Positions 50,233-60,500 of a DNA stretch of 64,000 bases are shown one piece after another. The stretch covers positions 10,664,001 to 10,728,000 of the forward strand of contig OU342635.1 of the NCBI GenBank assembly GCA_910589415.1. Reading direction: 5' to 3'. How positions within the stretch are numbered: position 1 is the first letter of the stretch; the number at the start of each line of letters is the position of its first letter. This DNA is from Malachius bipustulatus (lineage: Eukaryota > Arthropoda > Insecta > Coleoptera > Melyridae). The notes under the pieces are model-generated. The model worked only from the letters and a program-made list of their open reading frames with translations, was not told the DNA's origin and searched no databases. Both the position numbers and the translations under genes were made by a program.

Positions 50233-51116
50233 GAAATAAAACGATCTCAATTAAATATTACATTTTATTCATTTTCAAACAATAAAACTGTACAACAGCT
50301 TCAACTGGTCCTCAAATCAAAAGACAGGAAGTCGCAGCCCTTAATTTTCACATTAATTCCTCCTCAGACAATATCATATCATTCCTATCCTATTATTATG
50401 CTCATTTTCTCAAAGATTTACGACTGTCGCTTCTTAAAGCTTCGGATCAAGGCCAAAATTAACTGAATCAACAGATCAGAGTCAATAATTAATGTAACGG
50501 GGTGTCAACTTTCATTGCCATCTAGAAACGTGTAAAAAAATTATAATCGATGAAACTTCAATTTCAAAAATCTCAAACTTGTGTGAAAAAAAGAAAATTA
50601 CAAACATCACGATGACGATATCTTAAAAAATCTCCCATCCTTCAATTATTTAAGTGTCGTTTGGATGAATCAAAGGCTGCTCTCTGTAATATGGATGGAT
50701 ATACTTTCCGGACCTGAAACAAAAATAATAATAATAATAAATCGGATTAGTTAAATAAATTTGGGGCGCGCACCTGGGCAGGAGGTACGGATCGAAGGGG
50801 AAATAGTCGGGCAGCAAGTCATCGTTAACGACCACGGCCCCTTTATCGCCCTGATAAATAGTCGGGAGGGCCTGTCTGGCGTTCTGTTCCAGGATCGTGT
50901 AGCAATAGACGAGTCCGTACTGCCGGGTCACCAAGGCGAAATCTCGCACCACGCTCGGATGACACACCCTTAACGGGTTCAGATGGCAGTGCACCATCTT
51001 CGATAAGTTCAGACTTCTAATAAACACCATTCCTGGAAAATACGAAAAATGAAACTCAACGACCGTATCGTCAAACAATCGAAAGGGACTCACTTTTTTT
51101 CGTCTTCACCAGGGAC
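50233..51116 (-). pseudogene. RRN3: Inverted partial duplicate of the RRN3 3' end
   Basis: This block is the reverse complement of 46894-47784 with few differences. It contains copies of the last bases of exon 5 (51116-51094), all of exon 6 (51032-50774), the short intron, exon 7 (50713-50650), the stop and the 3' UTR. Because the introns are present it is a DNA-level copy, not a retrocopy. Splice sites remain intact. Protein-level changes are few (VQDFASV to VRDFALV, YQDDK to YQGDK), so it is young. It lacks exons 1-4, so it cannot make RRN3. The match ends abruptly at GTCCCTGG / CCAGGGAC. Confidence 0.92.
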
Positions 51117-51142
51117 GTTAGCGGGCCTTATGCGGAACTTAC

Positions 51143-51190
51143 TTTCCTTCATCTAAAGGGACAAAAATGTCCAAGAGAGCCTCTCGAAAC
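51143..51190 (-). other. Candidate orphan exon beside the duplication breakpoint
   Basis: On the minus strand a 48-bp block is bounded by a strong acceptor (TTTTTTCAG) and a consensus donor (AAA/GTAAGT). Only one frame is open: FREALLDIFVPLDEG then K across the junction. I do not recognise the protein. It lies 26 bases outside the end of the RRN3 copy, so it may be an exon of a minus-strand gene cut by the rearrangement, or it may have been spliced to the RRN3 copy. It could also be chance. Confidence 0.35.
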
Positions 51191-52670
51191 CTGAAAAAAT
51201 CCGATATATAAGTTAAAATGAAGATCTTCGATTTGGTTGAGGTTGCTGTCAAATCGAAATAATTGTGACGAACAAATTTTTGACCACTCTGTTTGTTTTA
51301 GCGTTTAGGGATTCTAGCAACGACAGTAAGAGGCATGCGCGATGACGCGTTATCTAGCGACGCGTGACATTTACGTTTACAGTTGACGTAACATATTGTA
51401 AAAAAAATGGCCTACGCTACTCGGTACATTTAGTTATCTACTATCCTCCATGGCAATACGTCATCATAATTGCCTCGAATACAAATAATACCATAACGAT
51501 AACACTGAAAAATCTAAATACACGCTTCTTAGCGGCTAGATAGACCCACCCATGAGTCGGCGGGTAATTACAATATTGTTGGATAATGAGATTAAGATTA
51601 AATTGAAATATTGACTGGTTTGAGGTTTGATTACAATATTTACAAAACAGGCACTTCGCTATCGGTAATCAAAGTATATCTGTGATAGAGCGCGTGTTAA
51701 TTGTCAGGTTTATTTAATTTTTGATTGATTAACTAAAATATCGTTGCGTTAATTATTAGGTACTATTTTTAATTGAGTAATTTGTCTGCTACTTATTGTC
51801 GTCTGTGTCTGATTAAATTTTGTGTGCCAACAATTTATATTAAACGACTACTTGAATAAAAATTTACAAGCACAAACGCAGTCATCAGCCAGCCGATATC
51901 GCAGTAGAGTATCAAATTTTACAAGATTTCTTTGTGCATATACGCGATACGGTGGCCCTACTGACGCGTTTAATAATATAAACACATTGTTTATTGATTT
52001 AGTTCATCATTGCCCGTATTCATGGCCCTATAATATCTCGAAAATAATTTAATGAATGAGATATATAGATATGTGATTGCGTAATTATCGTTTGTGAATA
52101 CCGGCACACATATCTTGTTTATTTTCATATTTTCCCATTCTGCTCTGCTCACTCGATCCAATTCTGAAGATTATTAAAATTGCAGCGGTGGAATTGAAAG
52201 CTCCGCGGCCCTTTGTCCTCTTCCCGATAATAAACTCCTGCACCGATAATTTCCACGACGCGCCAGCGCCACCGGCGTAAAAAACGATCAATTTCGCGGA
52301 AGTAATTTCCAATTATCTCAAGAGTTGGTAAAATTGAATAACACCGGCACCGCCAAGCCAACTTTTTAATAATTATTATCGACTGTTTAGGAGCAGATCG
52401 GGGAAATCAGCCAATAACTACATCGGGGGCGCAACTCGGGTTCCACATCCCATCCATGGGCGCACCAAAATCTCCAATAATTTTATTCAAGAGATATTCC
52501 TCCTGAGTGGCGAGAATCATTTCTCTCGTAATATTGATTGAATTATTGAGGACAATAGACGTCATTTTTTGATGCTAAGCGACGTTGTGTAGCTAATTGA
52601 TAAAAGACGTGAGAATGACGTCATATGATTAAAATTAAAAATACAAAAATAACCAATTCGGAATCTCCCA
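51191..52670. other. Spacer without a supportable gene
   Basis: AT-rich sequence with short open frames (51822-52052 plus, 52085-52361 minus) that show no recognisable protein or conserved splice structure. A CRE octamer TGACGTCA is at 52616-52623. Confidence 0.5.
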
Positions 52671-53100
52671 TCAGGTAGGTAGCGAAGACTCGTGATTATA
52701 ACGTCATATTCTGGTGTTAATGGTCGCTGATCAGCCAGCTATAAATGACGTAAGAAACACGTCGTTTTAATACGCGATAAACTCACGTACTTAATTATAA
52801 AGAAGACTTAGTGATGACGTCAAAAAGATTTGAATTCGACTGCCATTTACATAAAAACACCCCAAAGTTTCACGTATATACGACGTTAACCTAACGTTAA
52901 CTACATCACTGACGATATACAATGATGAAAGTCAAATTCAAGTCTTTTTGACGTCATCAGGCAGTTAGTTGTCTTTATAATTACCTAAGTATGTGAGATA
53001 CTTATCGCGTACTGAAACGACGTATTTTCTACGTCTTTTTGAACCAATAGTAACACCAAAATATGACGTTATAATCACGAGTCTTCGCTACTTACCTGGG
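52671..53100. mobile_element. CRE-rich MITE, compact copy
   Basis: Terminal inverted repeats of about 50 bp: the left reads AGGTAGGTAGCGAAGACTCG then TGATTATAACGTCATATT, and the right is its mirror, ending CGCTACTTACCTGGG. The interior has TGACGTCA at 52816 and 52949 and several GACGT half sites. The right end matches the right end of the expanded element at 28764-30962. There is no coding capacity. Confidence 0.75.
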
Positions 53101-55610
53101 AAATGCTAAATTGCATGTTATTTTTTTATTATAATAAAAATGTACATTACCATCGGTCGATCTAAATTCAAAAATGAAATCAAATAACGCACGTCACTGT
53201 GATTTGTCAGTGCCCGCATATCTTTGAGGCGCTAAATGAGACCCTCAAGAATGCAGGGTCCGGGAGGGGGTTTGCCGATATTGAGGTCGGCCAGTCCTAG
53301 TGGCCTAGTGCGGGACGTGAGGGGAGCACCCACCAGATGAACACTCAGGAATGCCGGCGTCTTCTCCATCGGGATATCCTGGAATCCGACCGCGTTGCCG
53401 ATACTATTGAATTGAGAAATTTCCCACGACTATTCTTTTTTTTTTTAATCAGAATCAGACTGATCTCCTTGATCCTTGATCTTATTTCATATTCTAATTT
53501 CTCGCTTATCACTTTTTAATTGTCACTTATTACCTACTTGTCATATTTCATTTTTATCAGGAGGTGTGTAGCATAGCAATAATTAATGTAAGCGGCAAAT
53601 TCCGCTAGTCTGATCTGAATTGCTGAACTATTGCAACGGTGCGCTGGTTGCTGACTTTGTCATTGAAGAAGAAAGAGCGGACGCAAGACGTTCATAATGC
53701 ATATTTTGTATGTCTGAATGTGGGACGGGAGGTATGGGGAATTTTTGTTTTATTAATATTAATTTATATTTAATGGAGGGAGCAGTGCAGTGCCAGAGTG
53801 CCAGTGCCAGTGCGTGACAATGACATAAAACCGCACTCACTTATTATCGCATTCCAGGATCAGACTGCTCTCCTTCCTCTCTGGCATACTAATCGAGGTC
53901 TCTTCTTGTATATTATAAACTAGACGGGGTAAATTTGAAAAACATGCCGAGACTTTTTTAATTACACTGAAAGAAATGTAAAGAATCTGGAGAAATGTTT
54001 TTTTTTTCTAGGGAGACGTTCTATGGATTTTTTTTGCTTTCCATCAGTCGCCAAAACGATGCTGGAAATTTTTCGAAAACAAAAATATTATTCTCAAAAA
54101 AACCTTCTAAGGATGTATCGCAACGCAACCAGATTGTTGTTTAAAATTCATCAGGGCCTGCAGCGAACCTGCCACCTCGGCGCCTCGACGGCCTACTTTA
54201 TAAACGCTACAATATCATGCAAAATAAGTAACCACTTGGGACAAAAAATTATGTTTTTATATTTTCTCGACTTAGTAACAAGACAATTTATTAAGTCAAC
54301 TTGAGTTAAGAGAATTACTCTTAAAAATTTGTTATCAAGTTCAAATCGTTACGTCCCAAGATAGGTAAAACAACAAAATCGGTTCAAGACCCCCCCCCCC
54401 CTCTGAACGTTTACTGCGATGATTTGAAACAACAAGCAGCAACCCCGTGACAAGTTTAGGGGCGATAAAAAATAAGGTCCACGATGATGAGAGTGCTCGC
54501 TGTAATTCAGCCGTTACGGCCGTTAAAAAACGGACAATAAAACTCAAATCACAACAAATAGACGTAGGAGCGTAATTTTTCCGACCGATTTCTTAATTTA
54601 ACCCCTTGCAAATTCTAAGAAGCCAATTTCCCTCGAGTGGTCCACTCTATCACGCGGTAGTCATCGACAGCTAATTTACCCAGCGAATGGCGGCGCATTG
54701 GTGATGGTGATTGCCGGAGGGAGGGACGGGATGGGATAACCCACCCCCGCCGCAGTCGGGGCGGCGGTAGTCGCTCTTTAAACCCGGTACGTCCAGTCCG
54801 CTGCCGCTGTCCAGGGTGTGCGGTGCTGGTGCTGGTGTCGGCGTCGGTGTCGGTGCTTCCCCCGTTTAATAACAACAGTCAACAGGTAGAGGGTGCATTT
54901 TATTCTCACGTTAACGTTTTATGTGTTGCATTTTTATGTTTCTCGCTTGGGATGGGTATGTTGAGAGTTGTTTATGTTTATGGGGGTTGTTTGTTGTTTG
55001 ATTGTGTTTTTTAGGCCAGGCCAGGTCGGAGTGAAGGGTTGAACTTTATTTTTTCTTGTTTAATTGCACGATCCAAGAGCTTCATTTTTTATATTTACAG
55101 TGATTAATTGCAGGGTGGGCTTCTGGTAGTAAAATAAAATATTTTATTTCCCATTATGGTTTCCTATAACTTTAGTCTGGCCTATATGTGTAACATTCAT
55201 TATAAGGGAGGATATAATTGAAGAAGTACTTACCTAGCCTATAGTACATATATCTACTTAATTACATAATATAATCCCCAGAGGAATTGCCTCGCTAATC
55301 TTGTTAGTTTCGTTTGATGTCATTTTCAGTAAGAAGAGAATTAATAAAATTAACTTTGAAGGTAGGTCGTGTCTTATCGTATCGTAAACCTGGCTTCCTG
55401 TTTTCTTGACGCGTACCTACGTCTTCATTTGTCAGTTTTCTATGTAGTTTATCAAATCAACTACTTTGAGAGTCTTTTCCGTCTAATTAGCATCAATTTT
55501 TTTTTAATTTCTGCGTCTATTAACAATTTTAAATGTTCGCTTTTAATTTCAGAGCTACCTAGTTTCAAAACAATTCCATTTTCAATATTATTACAGGGTG
55601 GTTTGTGATT
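53101..55610. other. Spacer upstream of Tdc, possible distal Tdc promoter
   Basis: I can support no protein gene. Around 54770-54885, a CTTTAAA box is followed by a GC-rich stretch ending AACAACAGTCAACAG/GTAGAG, which could be a non-coding first exon with a donor for Tdc, whose coding exon has an acceptor directly before its ATG. This is a guess. A run of 12 C is at about 54390. Confidence 0.35.
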
Positions 55611-55611
55611 A

Positions 55612-56470
55612 TGGACAGCCAAAATCGCACATCCTGTACAAAATTATATTTCAAGAATAAAAGAAAGAGTAATTTTTTTCAAGATCGGGCTTCGTTTAGG
55701 AAATATTCCCAAAAATGTAAAACTAAGGCTGCTATTAAAAAAACATTTTTTTAGCAGCTGGACAACCAAAATCGAACGTAATGTATAGAATCGTATTTTG
55801 AACATAAATAAAAGAATAACTTTTTTCAAAATCAGGCCTCGTTTAGGAAATATTTTCAAAAATGTAATACCAATGCTGGTGTGAAAATTTAGTTTTTTTT
55901 TTAGTTTATTTTTGGAAATATTTCCTAAGCGAGGCCTGATATTGAAAAAAATTATTCTCTCTTTCATGTTCAAAATACGATTACGTAAAATAAAATCACA
56001 TTACGTTCGATTTTGGTTGTCCAACTGCTAAAAAAATGTTTTTTTAATGGCAGCCTTAGTTTTACATTTTTGGAAATATTTCCCAAACGTAGCCTGATCT
56101 GGAAAAAAGTTATTCTTTCTTTTATACTTAAAATACGGTTTTATACATAGCGTTAGATTTTTACTGTCCAGTTACTAAAACAATATTTTTTTGGCAGCCT
56201 TTGTTTTACATTTTTGGAAATATTTCCTAAACGAGGCCTGATCTTGAAAAAAATTATTCTCTCTTTTATGTTCAAAATACGATTCTATACATGACGTTCG
56301 ATTTTGGTTGTCCAGTTATTAAAAAAATGATTTTTTAATAGCAGCCTTAGTTCTACATTTTTGGAAATATCTCCTAAACGTGGCTTGATCTTGAAAAAAG
56401 TTATTCTGTCTTTTATGCTTAAAATACGGTTTTACATATTATTATGACGTTTGATTTTGGCTGTCCATCA
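55612..56470. repeat. Inverted array of about 175-bp units (foldback)
   Basis: A unit (GACAGCCAAAATCG, CAAGATCGGGCTTCGTTTAG, GAAATATTTCC, CATTTTTGG) is present about twice in one orientation (55612-55890) and three times in the other (55905-56470), so the whole forms a palindrome. The outer borders are mirrored: TTATGGACAGCCAAAATCG and GATTTTGGCTGTCCATCAG. The hAT MITE copy 2 is inserted at its right edge. Confidence 0.75.
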
Positions 56471-56478
56471 GTTACAAC

Positions 56479-57319
56479 CAGAGCTGGTCATGTACTCGAG
56501 TACTTTACTCGTATTTTTGTTACGAGTAAAAAAACTACTCGTAATTTTTTACTCACAAGTACTTTCCATCCAAAATACTTATTACTCGTACGGATAAGTA
56601 CAATTACAACTACTCGAGAAATTTTACTCGTGAAATACGGATATTTTTACGGATAGTAATGACGTCATGCCGTCAGCAGGGAACCGATCTAAAAACGAGT
56701 TCACCGTCCTGCGCAATTGCACTGTCACTGTCACTAGTAATGCCGCATTTTATATTACATATTTTTATATAACATATCAAATATGCGCTATGTAAGAAGT
56801 TATTAATTTCTTTACAATAAAATTTCTTTCATTGAAAAAATTCTTTCAAATTCAAAGCATTTGAATTTATGTTGAAGATTAAATATTGCTTTTTCCCTTA
56901 TCCCCCCCCTAAATGAAAACCTAACTTCGCCACGGGGTGCATCCGTGCATCGGGCGTCATGAAGCACTCTCGAACAGGGCGCCATTATCACAAGAGCCGG
57001 CACTGCTTAGATTAGAATATGATACGATCTACGGAACGGATATACCTATGCTCTCACTCGTATTTAGCTATCACAAGCCTGACGTCATAGGCTGGTTGCG
57101 CCTTGGTATTTATTGGTATCATGATGGATCATGCGCACGACACGAATAAAAGTAATAAAACTACTCGTACTTGTTACTCGTGTTTTCACGAGTATTACTC
57201 GTACTCGTCCACCTGTTTGTGCCAAAGTACTTACGAGTAAATACTTACGAGTACATTTTCCAAGTACTCGTACTCGAATTATTTACGACTACTCTTTTCA
57301 GTACTCGTGCCCAGCTCTG
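56479..57319. mobile_element. hAT-type MITE, copy 2, perfect 8-bp target duplication
   Basis: The ends are CAGAGCTGGTCATGTACTCG and the mirrored CGTGCCCAGCTCTG. The 8-mer GTTACAAC flanks it exactly at 56471-56478 and 57320-57327. It is 841 bp and is opposite in orientation to copy 1. Dense ACTCG/CGAGT subterminal repeats and the shared interior CACAAGCCTGACGTCATAGG confirm the family. It has no transposase. Confidence 0.9.
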
Positions 57320-57576
57320 GTTACAACCATGTTATTAACCCGTATTTATATGTTTTGGTTGCATTGCTACGTTAAAAAAACGTTTCGTAAGTTTCGGTTT
57401 TACTCTTCAAATTTCTTTTGAATTATTGGATTATTTTGCTTGCACTTGTGTCCTTTTTGCGGGAACCTTCTACATTGATATCTCTATCTCTCTGCCACTT
57501 TTGGGTCAAACTTATTGATTGGGTCATTTTTTACCTATCATTTTTTTTTTTTTTTTTAGTTGTTCTCAATTCCAGA

Positions 57577-60500
57577 ATGGATAGCGAGGAGTTCTTAGTA
57601 CGCGGAAAGGAAATGGTGGACTACATCCGCGCTTACGTGGACAATATCGAGAAGCGCCGCGTTGTGCCCAGTATCGAACCGGGGTACCTTAGAAAATTAT
57701 TGTCCGCGGAAGCGCCCCAAGACCCGGAACCCTGGGAGGATATAATGAGAGACGTGGAAGAGAAGATCATGCCCGGAGTGACGCACTGGCAGCACCCCCG
57801 CTTCCACGCCTACTTCCCCTCCGGGAACTCCTACCCCAGCATCTTGGGAGACATGCTTTCTTCCGGAATCGGCGCCATCGGTTTCTCCTGGGTGAGTATT
57901 CATATCCAGACAATAGATCCGTCACCGATTTATCTATCCTGCTTGCAGGCCGCTTGCCCCGCTTTGACAGAATTAGAAACGATCGTCGTGGATTGGTTCG
58001 GTAAGTAATGGTTGAACCGTAAAAGTGGTTACAAAAATTTTTATTGCAGGAAAAGCGATCGGTCTGCCGGACGAATTCTTGTCCTTCAAAGAGGGGAGTC
58101 GCGGTGGTGGAGTTATTCAGGTCATCACCAAACAGATCGCGCAAAAGCAAACATTCTGACTTAATTATTTCAGACGTCTGCGAGCGAATGCGTTCTGGTG
58201 TCTATGTTGGCAGCGCGAGCGCAAGCGATCAAAAGGCTGAAGCAGCAGCACCCCTTCATCGAGGAAGGTCTGCTCCTGTCCAAGTTGATGGCGTACTGCT
58301 CCAGGGAGGCTCACTCCTGCGTGGAAAAAGCCGCCATGATCTCGTTCGTCAAGTTGAGGATCCTCGAACCGGACGAAAAGTCTTCGCTGAGAGGCAAGAC
58401 GCTCATGATGGTGAGAGGTTTAATTACCCGGAAGGGTGTAATATTGAGCGGTGTCTTTTGCGAGCAGGCTATGGAAGAAGACGAGACAATGGGTCTGATT
58501 CCGTTCTTCGTCTCCACGACTCTCGGCACGACCGGTAGCTGCGCCTTCGATAACCTCCCGGAGATCGCGACCACTTGCAAACGCTTCCCGTCGGTTTGGT
58601 TGCACGTTGACGGTGCATACGCCGGCTGCGCGATGATCTGCCCCGAGCTGAAACCGCTCCTGTCCGGGATCGAACATGCCGATTCGTTTAACACCAATCC
58701 CAACAAATGGCTGCTCACGAATTTTGACTGCTCGACCATGTGGGTACGGGATCGGCTGAGACTCACCTCTGCCTTGGTGGTCGATCCTTTGTACCTCCAG
58801 CATGGTTACAGCGATGCGACCATCGATTACAGGTAGCTCTTTTCTTCAATTTAGCTACATTAACTTAATTTGAACGTATACTGCTCTTATTATAGACATT
58901 GGGGCGTACCTTTGAGCAGAAGATTCCGGTCGTTGAAACTTTGGTTCGTGCTCCGAAGTTACGGCATCAAAGGCCTCCAAAGCTACATAAGGCTCCACAT
59001 AGCTCTCGCGAAGAGATTCGAGAAGCTCGTTTTAAACGACGAGAGGTTCGAAGTGTGCAACGAAGTGAGGGTAAGTTATCTTTCCTAGGTGCGTGGTGTT
59101 GGTGTTTGATTGACATATCTCTTGTTTCAGTTAGGGTTGGTTTGCTTTAGATTGGTAGGAAGTGACAAGTTGAACGAGAAGCTGTTGACGGATATCAATG
59201 CGTCCGGGAAACTTCACATGGTCCCAGCACAAGTCAACGAGAGATACGTGATCAGATTCTGCGCCGTTGCACAGAACGCCAAAGAGGAGGATATTGGTAA
59301 GCGGATCGCGGGTTGGATGTGCGATTTTAATTTTAATTGATTGGACGTTTGTAGATTACGCCTGGAAGGTGATCACGGAGGTTGCCGAGGAGTTGTTGGA
59401 GAGGGAATCGGAGAAAGAGAACAAGGTGAGGATTTTGTTATTGTTGATTATTTTGAACTCTTCCTCGATTTATCTTTCACTGGTTGAAAGTTGAGCGAAT
59501 TATTAATTAATATGTGGGCTGTTTTGCCGTGATCCTTGGGAATTTGATCGTGGAATTAAATCTTCTAAGACAGTGTAAAAAAAAATTTCAAAGAGCAGGA
59601 TAGCGGAAGAAAATAGAATTTTTAAACATTCTGGACCGTTTTTATAAATTCTTTTTTGATATTTTGACCATGCGTGCATCAGAACCAGAACCAGAACGTC
59701 GGTTATTACGTTTCGATTATTTACAAAGCGACGATTCTCGTTCTTGAGATTCAGAGACGGTCAATTACCCGAACCCCGAACTTGACCACCAGGAAAACTC
59801 GCGACTCGATTACATCACTCGGTAAATATGGAGAGGTATTAATAAGACATTACTCATCGTCATGAGATTTATTTCTAGCGGGTACCTATTTCTTTGCTAG
59901 GTATTTAATTGAATAAACATTTTAAGCGGTTTTATTTTATAATCCATTTTATATCTCTCGGATAATCGTTAAAATGGTTGGGTGCCCAATTTTCGCGCGA
60001 TTCACTTCCTGCCAAGCGGTTACGTAATGACTCATTACGCCATCGTGTGTCGTGTTTTGGTGTTGTGAATGTTATGTAAATCGATTATAAAATTTTGCGT
60101 AGTAGTATTGGGATGCCTGGGGCTTGGGTGGGGTCGGGGTGTATAAATAAAAATTAGGGCTCTAAGAAAGAGCGCGCGGGGGCGCGGGAGGTATTGATTG
60201 AACGGATTAATTATCCTTGCATTGAGTCGGATTTTATGCAAATTTAAAGGGAGAATGATGGGTAATTAAATCATCCCTTTCCTATCATTCAGAAATCTTT
60301 AATTTCTTTTTTTTTTTGTTTAGAACGATATTCGTCTTAAAATTGTCTTAACTAACCGGAGCTGACAAAAAAACTTTCCCGAGCTGACCGGAGTTTGCAG
60401 AATTTTCAGAACTAACCCGAGTTTACAACAAGAAAAATTCCGAACTAACTGGAATTGGCGAGAAACTTTCCCGAGCTGACCGCCGGAGTTTGCAAAAAAA

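Noticed and set aside
50650..51093. 147-codon minus-strand gene similar to RRN3
   Set aside because: The open frame runs through the copied intron; the block is a partial inverted duplicate lacking exons 1-4, so I call it a pseudogene fragment.
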